This document shows positions 39,248-50,151 of a DNA stretch of 64,000 nt, in pieces. Under the pieces are notes generated by a model. It saw only the letters and a list, made by a program, of their open reading frames with translations, had not been told where the DNA came from and ran no database searches. This stretch comes from Lottia gigantea (taxonomy: Eukaryota; Mollusca; Gastropoda; Lottiidae). The stretch covers positions 1,390,667-1,454,666 of the forward strand of contig NW_008709979.1 of the NCBI RefSeq assembly GCF_000327385.1. Direction: 5' to 3'. The position numbers and the translations under genes are program-made. How positions within the stretch are numbered: position 1 is the first letter of the stretch; every line of letters starts with the position of its first letter.

Positions 39248-39660
39248 GATATGGACTCACTCCACTAATTCATTTGCCATCTCTTCCCATGTTAAAACAC
39301 GAAATTCAACCTTGTATTAATTTTTCCAGAAATCTCGTTGAAAACTTTCTAATATGTCACATGAAAGCTTGGCCAATACTTAGTTTCTGGACAAAAATTC
39401 AATATATTTTGACCGTGAAAATCTTGAGCTTGTCAAACTGAAAGTGGGGTAGGGTAATCTACAACGGACTAAGATATCATTTAGATTTTTATTTCGGGTA
39501 TAACTAAATAATTTGTAAAGACTGTTGGGAATCTTTTCTGCAATTCTTTGTAAAGACGGATAATTATTCGGGGAACTTGAGGATAACACTTCTGCATGAA
39601 AATTTCTCATCATCTCACAAAACCTGAAGGAAAATCCAATTTTAAAAATTATTCATAAAA
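39248..39660. mobile_element. TCTCACTCCACTAA-type MITE, copy 2, with an insertion
   Basis: The left end GATATGGACTCACTCCACTAA and the interior (AATTCATTTGCCATCTC, CAGAAATCTCGTTGAAAAC, GACCGTGAAAATCTTGAGCT) match the complete copy at 20963. The right end was not found. Between about 39445 and 39585 foreign sequence replaces the expected interior; it is listed separately as a PLE tail. Confidence 0.65.
39445..39590 (-). mobile_element. Short Penelope-like tail inside a MITE
   Basis: On the minus strand this reads SLQRIAEKIPNSLYKLF, then YTRNKNLNDILVRCRL, matching the last part of the PLE proteins at 504-1045 (KNKNLNDNIVHSKL) and 44640 (RDKNLSNFLVRGRL). About 45 codons remain. It lies where the other MITE copies have unrelated sequence. 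Confidence 0.5.
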
Positions 39661-40559
39661 GGGAGAGAGAAAGGGGATGGCTATAAGGGGAGGGGGGAGG
39701 TGGTGTTGTGCCCCTCATTAGCCCCCACGCCCATCTAGAAAGGCCAAAATGTATACAGGAAAATGAAATGAAATGAATGGAGTTTTACGTCCTACTTTTC
39801 TGCACAATGTATACAGGAGAACTGCGATCTTAATTAAATTAAGACTACCACCTGTTCCTTTTCTTTTGTACAATGTAGAGAACAATGGTGTAGTGGTGTT
39901 GAGGATGTTGCAAGGTGGTTATTAAGATACTGTTGTAAGGGTGACATGAGAGAACTGGTCAAATTTCTCTTGAGCTGTATGGATAGGACCTAGAAAATAT
40001 ACTTCTCCGCTTATCTTCTCTTCTTTTGACATAAAATAAAAAAGTCTAAAACTTGGTCAATATATATATTGCACATATTTATTAGGTGCCATTACTAAAG
40101 AATATAATCTCCATAAAAGATGATATACCTGGGATTCTGTCACACAGTTTTGAGTTCACTGATGAACAGAGACTCATTTTGGCCAGGTTTAAATTTTTTT
40201 TTTTGCCATCCTAAAAGATAGTGTTAGATACTTAACGTAGGTATATTAAAATACTTTACTGAGAAAATGGAATAAACGGTCTGTTCTGATCTGAAATTAG
40301 ATCAAATTTTAACCAGGCCCAAAGATCTATGTTTCAGCTACGGTGTGGGATATCCACATAATATGTATGTTAAAATAGTGTTACTTATAACAGTTAGAAG
40401 ATGTTGTAAGCATTTAGAATTTTAGCCTACTTAAAAAAAAAACTTTCACACTTTATTTAATTATATTTCTGAAAAAATGAATATTTTTTTTCAAACGCTA
40501 CATACTTACTTTATAGTTAAACATATAAGCTTCTATTTCATTGTTGTGTTATATTTCAG

Positions 40560-40577
40560 CGTTCGCAGGATGACGTG
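40560..40577 (+). CDS. Colmedin-like gene, exon 2 (18-bp microexon)
   Basis: TTATATTTCAG|CGTTCGCAGGATGACGTG|GTAATT. In phase 0 it adds RSQDDV after the WxWLxxYxRI end of exon 1A or 1B and leaves phase 0. An internal CAG offers a second acceptor 9 bp later, also in frame. It is called from splice consensus and continuity only; direct joining of exon 1 to exon 3 would also be in frame. Confidence 0.55.
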
Positions 40578-40650
40578 GTAATTATTAAGTGTTGTTCTAG
40601 TTGTGTTCAATTAGCACTATTATATATATATTGTCATAAATCTAAATGCT

Positions 40651-40863
40651 ACGGAAGCGTATTAGGGCCATTCATTTTTTTTTTGAATTTTCAAGTTAGT
40701 ATGTTGAATTTTCAAGTTAGAATGTTGAATTTTCAAGTTAGTAACTCGAATTTTCCATTTAGTTACTTGAATTTTCAACTNNNNNNNNNNNNNNNNNNNN
40801 NNNNNNNNNNNNNNNNNNNNNNNNNNNNNNTTACTAACTTGAATTTTCCTTATACGCTTCCGT
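40651..40863. repeat. Palindromic element with ACGGAAGCGTAT ends, spanning the assembly gap
   Basis: Perfect 12-bp inverted ends: ACGGAAGCGTAT at 40651-40662 and ATACGCTTCCGT at 40852-40863. The left inside has about four 21-bp units of GAATTTTCAAGTTAGTA type; the right inside carries the inverse (TTACTAACTTGAATTTTCC). Fifty Ns at 40781-40830 fill the middle, so the true length is unknown. It lies in the intron between exons 2 and 3. The run of N is a gap, and any reading frame across it is meaningless. Confidence 0.75.
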
Positions 40864-41186
40864 ACTATATTTATGTATATGTTCTTTTTTTCTTTGGGGG
40901 GGGGGGAGAGACGTTTTGTTTGGTAAAAGTAGACCTGGAATGCATCAAAGTTTTTAAAATTTTGTCACAGAAAAGGAAAGTTCATCATCCTGTTTAGTAA
41001 TTGTGTTGAGATAAATCAAAACAAGTGTATTTTCATATAAAAATGCCTTTGGTTTGATTTATCTCATCGCAATGGTATTACTTTCGATCTAATTTTTCGG
41101 ACTGTTTTGAGTATCAACTGATGTATCAACGATGTTGTGATCATTACCAGTACATTTACATAGTGTAGATCTTCTTGTGATTTCAG

Positions 41187-41250
41187 CTTGTGGCCTTAAA
41201 ATCATTTTGTATAGAAACTAAAGAATATTGTGCTGCTCATGGACCTCCGG
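41187..41250 (+). CDS. Colmedin-like gene, exon 3 (Cys pair and collagen start)
   Basis: TGATTTCAG|CTTGTG...CCTCCGG|GTAAGG, 64 bp, phase 0 in and phase 1 out. It encodes LVALKSFCIETKEYCAAHGPP and the first base of a Gly codon. The two cysteines just before the first GPPG resemble the Cys-rich lead-in to the collagen region of gliomedins and could link chains of a trimer. From here each collagen exon begins by completing a split Gly codon. Confidence 0.8.
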
Positions 41251-42442
41251 GTAAGGATTAATTAAATATTATGAATCTAGTGCGATTTCACTTGGTGATG
41301 CCAAGTTGAATACAATAGTTCCTCTTGAGCAGAATTACTTCGAATTACCCTCAAGTTCTTGTTTTAGATACATTGTAAATGAAGATATGAAAGAAAAAGA
41401 AAAGAAAGTATATTTTTCAAGGATAACAACTTTAGTTCTACATATTACCTTATATTCGGCACGTTATCAATTGACCATTTAATTTTAAATAAGTGGTAAT
41501 TGTGTGATAGTATTGCCACCCTTCACCAAGAATGTTTCTATACCTGGAAAAGTATATTATTCGTACTCTGAATTCATGCTTACGCACTGGAAATTGGTCG
41601 CCTGTTAAATTGCTTCGAATGAAAAAATATGCATATTTGAAGCTTTGATTAATCAAATTTACTTTCAAATTTCCTTTGGTCTTAAGCAACATTCAAAATA
41701 TCGATAATACAAATTTTCTTTCGTGTTTGTCATCTCTACCTATAACGGGTTTCCTTGGAGTTTTTCTCACGGGCTGTAATTGTCAAATCTTCATTGGTTT
41801 CATCTTATTGGTTTCAGTCTATATTGTTCTAATTTAAACCATTGGACTACGATTTCAATACATGACACACTTTGTAATACTTGTATTTATATATAAACAA
41901 TGAACTGTGGATATTGATCTTTCAAGATGACCACCACTGTTCGCCAAAATGGGATTGTGTGGTAATGATTGTATTTATGTCGCTATGCACCAACTGATCA
42001 ATTTGAAATTTGATTGACGATTAACTGGTATATTCTGCAAAATAAAGAAGCATTGTTATTTTTTACTTCATGATGATTTAAAGTGTGTGCGATTAGAATT
42101 TGTACTCGTAAATTTCATTAAAATAGTGTATTTAAATTTTACAAGTACGAATCTTGGTGATCTATGCACACAATTACAGCCAATTCAATTGTTTACTAAA
42201 ACTCTTACAAAATCTCTTGATTGAAATTAGAAGGCGCCCAATTCCTTGGAAGATATTTCTTAAAATGAAAACCGGAACAGGTCTTAATCATCAAATTATA
42301 GGACAGGATTTTGAGTGTGTATTTTCATTTTCGATAGTTTCTAAGACGTCACAGTTTTCAATATGCCCAAACGACACTTAATACACTCATGTCATAACGA
42401 ACTAGAAAATCTGCAACCATCTGACTCATATTTTTGTTTTAG

Positions 42443-42487
42443 GACCACCCGGTGTGCCTGGTGAGAAAGGTGAACAAGGTGAATCAG
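42443..42487 (+). CDS. Colmedin-like gene, exon 4 (collagen)
   Basis: TTTGTTTTAG|GACCACCC...GAATCAG|GTAAAT, 45 bp, phase 1 in and out. It encodes GPPGVPGEKGEQGES, five perfect Gly-X-Y triplets. Confidence 0.88.
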
Positions 42488-42839
42488 GTAAATGTTTATA
42501 TATTATATTATACCTAGGAGTAGAATAGTCCAAACTTTTGACCATTCGTAACCAAAAATTATTTTTGTACTGGGAAATATTTGGAGACTGAAACCAAAAT
42601 TCACCCTGATAGGTCTACAAGAAAATAATAAAGATGTTTTTCTTAGATAGATAGAGGTTATTTTTGGAATTTTTCACATTTTTTCTTTAAAATGGCAGAA
42701 TGTAATAATCTTTTCCACATTTGTAGAGGTTTTATGCCTCCATCAAGATAGCATAGCATAAGAAATCGTCCTGTTCTGATAGGTTATATGAAACATCTAT
42801 TTACTTCATTAAAAAGTTCTATGCTATATTGCTTTTCAG

Positions 42840-42953
42840 GATTTCCTGGTGTTGCTGGTCCTCCGGGAAAGAAGGGAGATACTGTAGATCATAATTTAGT
42901 AGCAATGAATTTAAGAAGTGATGAATACTTAAGAGGTCCACCAGGCCAAAAAG
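42840..42953 (+). CDS. Colmedin-like gene, exon 5 (interrupted collagen)
   Basis: GCTTTTCAG|GATTTCC...CAAAAAG|GTTTGA, 114 bp, phase 1 symmetric. It encodes GFPGVAGPPGKKGDT, then about 18 residues without Gly-X-Y (VDHNLVAMNLRSDEYLR), then GPPGQK. The interruption would put a flexible break in the triple helix. The donor GTTTGA is weaker than its neighbours. Confidence 0.82.
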
Positions 42954-43455
42954 GTTTGATCTCTTTATTATATGAGTTGTTATTGCAAATTTGTTAAATA
43001 TATGATATTAAGCAATAGTTGGTTAACCTTAATACTATCTACGGTGAAATATTTCCTTTAATAACACCAATATATCTGAAAATCTTCTTTTAAAAACTTT
43101 TGATAAATACGTAAATAATACGCTTTCTGTTTCATTATACTGACAAGAGCGAATCATAACTTCTATCCATATGAGTACAGGGAAGAGTGGCGAAGCCAAT
43201 ATATGTGTCAGAATGCACAAAATAAATTTTATTTTCGACTGTCCATGAGAAGCTTGCGACTATGATTCCTCCGCAGAGTTGCCGCATTTTGAATTCAGCC
43301 TCGACAGAACACCTCCACCCAATTTTCAATTAAAATGGAATTAGATAATATAAAAAAACTCATCCAACTTTATGGAATTCTCAATATTGAGACATTATTA
43401 CTAACATGTACCTTATGTGATTATCTTGAAGTAACTTTGAATTCTTTTATTGAAG

Positions 43456-43563
43456 GCGACACTGGTGATCCTGGGGTATTTGGTCCTGAAGGTCCTGCTG
43501 GTAAGCCGGCTGAAAAGGGTGACAAAGGCGAACGAGGTAATGATGGTAAAGATGGACTTCCAG
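43456..43563 (+). CDS. Colmedin-like gene, exon 6 (collagen)
   Basis: TTTATTGAAG|GCGACAC...CTTCCAG|GTAATT, 108 bp, phase 1 symmetric. It encodes Gly-X-Y repeats from GDTGDPGVFGPEGPAG to GERGNDGKDGLP. In GKP-AEK-GDK one helix Gly is Ala, a single-residue imperfection. The minus-strand frame over this exon is only the mirror of the repeat. Confidence 0.87.
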
Positions 43564-43800
43564 GTAATTGAGAAAACTGATAGATATTTCGGAGAGAAAC
43601 ACTACCTTGATCAACCTTATAGTATATACTCTGCATATATGTCTGCATCAATCTTCCTTAACAAAGACAATCTTCCTAATCTAACAACATTATATCTAAT
43701 TTCTCTAATTATTAACAACAATGTCATTTTCAATAAACCATTTCATAAGCGTTCCTTGTTGCATGAACCCTAAAACCTATATAATATAATTGATTTCCAG

Positions 43801-43881
43801 GTCCCAAAGGGCAGAAAGGTGAAATTGGAGAGAAGGGAACTCGAGGATTGCTCGGATTCCCCGGATTTAAAGGCTCGCCAG
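43801..43881 (+). CDS. Colmedin-like gene, exon 7 (collagen)
   Basis: TTGATTTCCAG|GTCCCAAAG...TCGCCAG|GTTCAA, 81 bp, phase 1 symmetric. It encodes GPKGQKGEIGEKG then TRGLLGFPGFKGSP, an uninterrupted Gly-X-Y run. The donor is weak (GTTCAA). Confidence 0.87.
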
Positions 43882-44275
43882 GTTCAATGTTTAATGATAT
43901 TTACCTTTAAAGATTTTTTAATAAGGGCATTATAGCACGTTGCACTGTATCATTAAATCATTTCACTATTTCGATAGTATCTACATCATCTTTAATTGTG
44001 CAAAAGTATCAGTTAATGAAGGTTATGTGGAAGGTAGTAAGTGACGCATTAAAACTGCAGCCTTTTCATTGTCTACATTGGCATTTGATTTATTTACATA
44101 TGAAATAAGCTTGATTCTTAGACATTCGGATGTATCTGTCAATGGCATCATATTTTCTCATTCGAGAATGTCAATTGTTTGTTAAACTATTTAGAAAGTT
44201 CAGTATTTTTAATGATTGAAAAATTTAATTATTTTATCAGAGGGTTGTATTCAAAATAACTTCAATCGTTTCCAG

Positions 44276-44356
44276 GTCCCGAAGGGCCGATGGGGCCTTC
44301 CGGAAAAGAAGGTCCTTCGGGAAAAGATGGCATTGATGGTCTTCCGGGTAAACCAG
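44276..44356 (+). CDS. Colmedin-like gene, exon 8 (collagen)
   Basis: CGTTTCCAG|GTCCCGAAG...AAACCAG|GTAAGA, 81 bp, phase 1 symmetric, the same length as exon 7 and starting with the same GP(K/E)G, so the two may be tandem duplicates. It encodes GPEGPMGPSGKEGPSG then KDGIDGLPGKP without interruption. An antisense PLE occupies most of the following intron. Confidence 0.88.
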
Positions 44357-44639
44357 GTAAGAATGTTTTTTATTCATGTGTTGTTCGGTGTTAAGAGTGA
44401 CTTTTATGTAAAGCACTGGCCAAGGTCACAAATAAAGAGATAAATGTTCAATACAAGATAAGGTGAAGTTAGCATAGTTAGTATTAAGTTAAAAAAAACA
44501 ACCACGAGTAATCTACAATAAACAAAAATCTATAATATGAAAGTTTTCTTGTTACCAGTTCTAAAAGAAAAGAGTATGAATAGGTTCTGAAAAGATAAAC
44601 ATCTACTTTTAAGGATTAGAATATATTATACTTAATGAG

Positions 44640-45730
44640 CTAGAAAATAGAGAGGGGGGTCAAGTATTATTGGATTCAGTGGGATCGAGTCTACCACGGA
44701 CCAGAAAATTACTAAGGTTTTTATCGCGCTTATAGGCAATTACAAGTCGTTTGGTATATAAATTCGGAAATCTGTTCTGTAATTCACTGTAATACTGTTT
44801 GACGATGGATGAGGTTTTGGCAGCTGTATGATTAAAGGTGGCAACAAATGGAATCATTTGATTATCATGCTGGATGTTAAGTCCATTTGGAGCCACTGTT
44901 TGGAGTTGGTCCATCCAGTAGATTTATCTCTGTAATCGTTTGGTTTTTGGTTTGATAAGATCAGAGTCAGGAATTGATTCAATAGGCATGATAAGTAGGT
45001 CTTCAATGGAATGGTCAGGTAAATTAAAATGATGAGAAATTGGTCTATTTTTGCTATGAATTATATCAAAGCGATGGCCGCTAAATCGAGTTCGCAACGC
45101 GTTCTGGGTTTCGCCGACGTATTGTTTGTCACATTTTGTACACGAAATTAGGTAAATGATATTTTTATCCGTACACGTGAGACGTTCTTTAATTTCAAAT
45201 ATTTTTCCGTTTTTTTTATTTTGAAAATAATGAGACATATGGATATGTTCACAGGTGCGACACCGAGAACCTCTACATGGTATTGCGCCAAAGGTATTAA
45301 TTTATTGGAGGAGGGGGTTCATTAATTTTCAAAAGGTCCAAAACAGTGTCATTTTTAATTTTGCGCAAGAATCGTTTGGAATAGCCCCTCTCTCTTAATT
45401 TACTGAAAACTAGTCTACAAGCTGCATCAAAATCTACTTTTTGAGTGCAAATTCTAAAAAAACGCAAAATTTGTGATTTGATTATTCCCGTAAAAGTATG
45501 TTTTGGGTGAAAAGAGTTTTTATATAAAAGTTGGTGAGTATCCGTTGGTTTAAAAAATACTTTGATGTCTAATTTGTTTGTTTGAGAGAAACTTGGTCCT
45601 TTGAATACCGTAGTATCCAAAAAATCCATACTTTGTTCAGAAATATTCGCAGTTAGTTTTACAGAAGGGGGGTGATTCGGTGTAATTCTGGGAATTCCCC
45701 AATATGGCATACTGATTTTCGACCGAATTT
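44640..45730 (-). mobile_element. Penelope-like retroelement fragment, antisense in a collagen intron
   Basis: Read on the minus strand from 45710: the end of a reverse transcriptase (FLDTTVFKG, KVFFKPTDTHQLLY, NSFHPKHTFTG, FSKLRERGYSKRFL), then a GIY-YIG nuclease region at 45238-44924 (KNIIYLISCTKC, KQYVGETQNALRTRFSGH), then a tail with GLNIQHDN, FVATFNHTA and RDKNLSNFLVRGRL. This is the order expected for a Penelope-like element. Only the 3' part is present and its reading is interrupted in a few places, so it is inactive. It is relatively well preserved, so it is likely younger than the LINEs here. It is not a capsid-bearing element. Confidence 0.82.
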
Positions 45731-45815
45731 TAAGTAAGTACGTTTAACTTGTAGAGGACTTATATTCATATTACAGACTTCTTTAACATTCATGTAAATA
45801 AATGCATTTTTAAAG

Positions 45816-45998
45816 GTGAACCTGGTAGAAACGGCACAGATGGGTTAATAGGTAAACGTGGTAAGAGAGGAGAGAAGGGTGATAGAGGACAAAAAGGAGA
45901 AAGGGGTACAAGTGGTGTTCCTGGAGTACCAGGTTTAAAAGGTCTAAAGGGTAATATGGGAGATCGAGGGTGGCCCGGAGATAAAGGAGAGTGTTTCT
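45816..45998 (+). CDS. Colmedin-like gene, exon 9 (longest collagen exon)
   Basis: CATTTTTAAAG|GTGAACC...TGTTTCT|GTAAGT, 183 bp, phase 1 symmetric. It encodes about 19 unbroken triplets from [10 protein letters not shown] through [13 protein letters not shown] to [10 protein letters not shown], closing with ECF and a split Cys codon (T|GT) completed by exon 10. The resulting ECFC Cys pair at the helix end could lock a trimer. Confidence 0.9.
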
Positions 45999-46327
45999 GT
46001 AAGTCACAAATTATGTAACTTTTAATATTTTTGTCAAGAACATCGTCGATAATTGTCCACTAAATCTACTTAAGATTTGTTGTAGTCTTTTAGGGTGTAA
46101 CTTATCACAATATTTCATACAATTTAGTCAACCAATCTATGAAAACAGAATATTCTTAACAATATTGTTGGTTGATATTTTGGAATAAGAAGAATTTCAG
46201 ACATATTAAATATATGTGAAGACATGGGAAATGCACACCGATTTACACAACATTAATAATGAATAATTCTAAATCAATCTTTAATTATCTCCACTATTTG
46301 ATCATTGTGGCTTTATTACATTTATAG

Positions 46328-46345
46328 GTGAAGTGACTGAGACAG
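46328..46345 (+). CDS. Colmedin-like gene, exon 10 (18-bp microexon)
   Basis: ACATTTATAG|GTGAAGTGACTGAGACAG|GTAAAT. It completes Cys (T|GT) and adds EVTET plus a first G. It can join 46725 (making Gly) or 46443 (making Val). Skipping it so that exon 9 joins 46725 would make T|GA, a stop. Confidence 0.65.
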
Positions 46346-46442
46346 GTAAATATATATTTATAATTTGATCCTTGCATTGTTTTCCTCTTAATTTTAAAAT
46401 CTTACCATTAACTTATTAAATACATTATTTTACATACATTAG

Positions 46443-46601
46443 TCATTTGGACACAAATAAAAGTCGGACAAATAGCTCCTGCCAAATCGTCAACAAAGAC
46501 GTATAAGCAGTGTCCAAAGGAAAAAAATTGCATGGGCAGTACCGTGAATCTACTCTGCAAGAAATTGTTCAAAGATTACAATTTCGAAAATAATGTTGTA
46601 T
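46443..46601 (+). CDS. Colmedin-like gene, alternative exon 11a (non-collagen Cys segment)
   Basis: ATACATTAG|TCATTTG...GTTGTAT|GTAAGT, 159 bp, phase 1 symmetric with an excellent donor. It encodes 53 residues including VIWTQIKVGQIAPAK, YKQCPKEKNCMG and STVNLLCKKLFKDY, with three cysteines and no Gly-X-Y. I do not recognise the domain. The exon ends with a lone T, so joining 46725 (starting GA) gives TGA, while joining 50152 (starting TG) gives Leu and stays open. I therefore read it as an alternative to exon 11b. It could also be an exon that ends the protein early. Confidence 0.55.
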
Positions 46602-46724
46602 GTAAGTCACAAACTTGCCCAATTCCACGATGACCTGGTAGATAATAGCATCAACCATCTTCCATTAATTAATATCTTGTTCTGTTTTTGTTAATGCTTG
46701 CCATTTAAGGATATGAATTTTCAG

Positions 46725-46781
46725 GATCGCGAGGACCACGTGGTAGTAAAGGTGATAAAGGTGACAAAGGTTTTTGTGAAG
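46725..46781 (+). CDS. Colmedin-like gene, alternative exon 11b (collagen)
   Basis: TGAATTTTCAG|GATCGCG...TGTGAAG|GTAAGA, 57 bp, phase 1 symmetric. After the G of exon 10 it reads GSRGPRGSKGDKGDKGFCE, six triplets followed by a Cys. It joins 50152 in frame (G|TG, Val). Confidence 0.8.
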
Positions 46782-48129
46782 GTAAGAATCATGAAACTTT
46801 TTAATTGGTTAAGACCTTCAATCGTCAGAATTGTAAAGGACATTACCAGAGGAACATTGACGATTTTTTTCCCTCATTGTAAAATTTGATTAAATTATTC
46901 TCAGTAAATTATCGAACCCTATTTTGGAAGTTCAATGCATGAAAAGTGACGCTTAAGCTCATTTTCTTTAGAAACCCTGCTTTAGAGTGTTAACGATCAT
47001 CAATGACTTTCGAAGAATAGATTTTCTGAAATGACTGAGTTTAAAGTCGAACAGGTTTCAATGAACAAGGGACATTACTAGCATGAACTATTTTTCGTCT
47101 TTTTCTTTCTAGTAACCATACTAAGTTTTATCAAAATGTGCCAAAAACTATTCTGAATTTAAATCAAGACGACTGTCAGAAATTCTGAAATATTTTACAT
47201 TCTGTATCGTTCCAGCTTTGTTACAGATTTTCTGCAGCTCTGATTAGCTGTATTAGCTAGCGTACAGTCCAATGAAATTGCTGCATTTACAAACTCACAT
47301 GATACAAGAAAGCTATTACAATCTAGATATGAGACAAAGTTTGTAATAGCTTGACATTGTGAAGACTGGGTATCCCGAGCGAGTTGCTGTATTTGTAACT
47401 TAACAAAACAGTTTTATATCATATTAGGGTAATTGGATCTCGCTCGATTTTACAGGATACTTCGAGACGTTCAGAATTTGGGTCTTGATTGATACAATAT
47501 TGATATGTTCTTCCGGTGAAACAACTCGTATTTCCAAATATATTCGAAATTTGAGAATCTTCATTTCCGAGAAAATGTCCTTAGTTAATCTAGGTTTAGA
47601 AATCTGATAAGATGGTATTATTCTATTTCAATTTCTTATCAAAAATTCCTGTTGTAAAATCACTCAAAAGGCTTTTAAGTTTATACGCATACTGCACGTT
47701 ATGACGACTATCCTGATGAAAGTGTTGCTATTAAATCCCATTCACTTAACCGGCAGTCGGATATCGATTTTCACATATCGGACATCATAGAAACACATTT
47801 CTTTTTGAATATACAAGGAAACAAATAAATATCCCTCTTTCTGTCTGCCTTTTCTTTCACTTTTCGTCTGTATGAGAATCTATAATAACTGGATAGGGGA
47901 GATTTAACGGAAAGTAATACAAAGAAAGGCCTTTTATGTTGCGTGATTTTATGTGGATTCCATAAGAACCAGGTGAACCAAGGAACAAACCAATTTTCCA
48001 ATTCCAAAGCAAATAATTCAACCATTTATCGAACTAGGCTACCATCAACACAAAGAAATAACAACATCGGCATTCACAGTTTTGTGAAAATCAAATTAAA
48101 TTTTTTGTTTCTATATGGCTTCTTGGGGA
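46782..48129. other. Intron interior
   Basis: A small inverted pair AAGCTATTACAA / TTTGTAATAGCTT (about 47310-47353) is the only structure noticed. No exon recognised. Confidence 0.4.
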
Positions 48130-49110
48130 TGTGCACTCTGCACGACTTTGAATGCCAAGTGATAAATTGCTACACTTTTCTGCATATGTCCACTGAATTT
48201 GCATCTTTAACTTGTTTTGGTAGATTATTCCACAGCAGAGGTGGTTCGCAAAGTTTAAGGTGTGTAGTTGAACGCGTACAGAGACTATCAAATCGCTTAG
48301 GTAGGTTGGGGCAAGGCTCTCTTTATACACTTATATCATCATGTCCAATCCACACCCCTATTCGTCATACTTCCTCGGGGCCGTGATAATATAAATGAGA
48401 GAAATTACGTACTCAGAGCTAAATATTTTACCAATGAAGAGTCTGTAGAACTGATGTTATATGATTATACGGTTTTGTTTTAGTAATGACTCTTGCAGCA
48501 GTATTTTGTATCTTTTGGAAGAGCTGAAAATTACAGGATTTTGATAAGGCGGCAATTTGTTTTGTCATGTCCATCGAATCATTGAAGATGACATCAAGAT
48601 TTCGTACTGATGAAACAGGTTTGATTTCTTCAGATCCGACAGAAATATTGGCTTGCGCAATAGATGTTAAACGGTTCTAAGGTCCAATAGTAATAAATCC
48701 CGTTTTGAGTTCAATTTTAAAAGGTTATCATGCATCAATAATCTTAGACTGTCAATACAGCATTCTAGCTGTGCTTTTTTACAGGGATGTCAAACGGTGG
48801 TACTACTATGTAGATTTGCGTGTCGTCAGCAAAACAAGGTAATAACCAACACAGTGTTCATGAATAATGTCATCCAAAGGAATAGTGTATACTGTAAAAA
48901 GAATAGGACCTAAGACAGAACCATGTGGAACTCCATATTGTATGCTAGTCGGTTTTGATTCAACTTAATTACGATTTTGATAGTTGAACAGCAGAATCTG
49001 AAATTTTGACCGGTCAGTCTGTGTCACAGATCATCGTGATCGATGGTGTTAAATGCTGCTGCCATATCTAAAAGTTCTAATAATATTACACATTTTCTGA
49101 CCATTCCACA
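48130..49110 (-). mobile_element. Decayed CR1-like LINE, RT region
   Basis: On the minus strand, near 49070, LLELLDMAAAFNTIDHDD matches the RT block LLDMSAAFDTVDH. Further on QYGVPHGSVLGPILF and YTIPLDDIIHEH follow, then a degraded AADDTQIY-like region near 48810, and GLWNNLP-type sequence near 48220. The frame shifts and stops repeatedly. Next to it, at 49120-49170, is a GAGATAATACCTTCAGATTT module that also occurs in the SINE-like repeat at 58940. Confidence 0.7.
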
Positions 49111-50151
49111 TAATTCAGGCATGGGTCGAGATAATACCTTCAGATTTTTCAACCCGGTTTCCCCCTGTCAGTGATAGACTGGGCATGGTGTACAAGTGTT
49201 CTTGAACAAAGAAAGTTATGCGCCATTTGAGCTAAACGAAGGAAATATCACGTTACATAAAATGCCTTATGCGTGTAAACAAACCGTAGCAAACTTAAAG
49301 TTTCTGTAAAAAAGGGTTCATTAGATAAAATAAAGGTTCATCATATCTTGCCGGGTTCATTATTCATTTGGTTTTACCAGTTGTCCACAAATTGAAAAAT
49401 GTGCCTTCTTACTGTGTCAGTAGATGTAAAAGTAGTGATAACAGATTGACCAAGACTAATTCGACAGCCAAGAATGACCTTGACCTCTGTAAACCTGACA
49501 TACGCCAGGAGGCGTATGAATCTAATGCTGGCATTAAATGTGGTTGTCCATTTTTTGTCTTTAATATCCACGAGTTTGTCATTGGTTGCACAATTCATGA
49601 TGTCTTTCTCATGCTTGTATTAAATTCTCTGTAAATCATTTTATAATATTTACATTGATCTATTGTTTTCTGGGGACATTTCTCAGCCACTTCGCTCCGT
49701 TTCATAAATAGAAAAATTATTTGTTTTGGGACTGGCAAGTTTTTCCACAATACAATTATCTTTCAATATTCTCAAGGTCATACCGTTTCATTGTTGCTCC
49801 TTGCAGACCCGCGTTAGGGCTCTCATTTGTTATCTGGTATGTTAAAATTCTATACATTGACTCATGATCCTCATTTTAACCAATGATTCGAAAAGGTGCA
49901 ACTCACATCAGTTTAGTCTACATACGTGTAAATGAGTCCAGACAGTCAAATTTGCCCACGTAAGCAAAAAATACATACAAGGCTACCGAGACTCTTATCT
50001 CAATGTATGCAGAGATACCAAATTTCATGAAAAAAAACTTTTAGCTGTAAAAGCGTGTAAAAATTTCAAAGAAAACAGCACACTGAAAAAGTACTTGGAT
50101 CCCCTCTTGCCGTGTTCAACGTTGACTCAATTCTTCCCCATTCTATTTCAG
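49111..50151. other. Intron interior with worn ~160-bp-type repeat
   Basis: At 49900-50075 phrases such as GCAGAGATACCAAATTTCAT suggest a single worn unit of the ~160-bp repeat class. A perfect hairpin CATACGCC-AGGA-GGCGTATG lies at 49499-49518; no function is apparent. Confidence 0.4.

Noticed and set aside
40575-40997. 140-codon frame across the N gap
   Set aside because: It depends on reading through 50 unknown bases and the palindromic repeat around them.
43421-43651. Minus-strand Pro-rich frame in the collagen exon region
   Set aside because: It is the mirror of the Gly-X-Y coding exon on the + strand.
49499-49518. Perfect 8-bp stem hairpin as a functional RNA or terminator
   Set aside because: A single short hairpin inside an intron with no conserved context; chance cannot be excluded.
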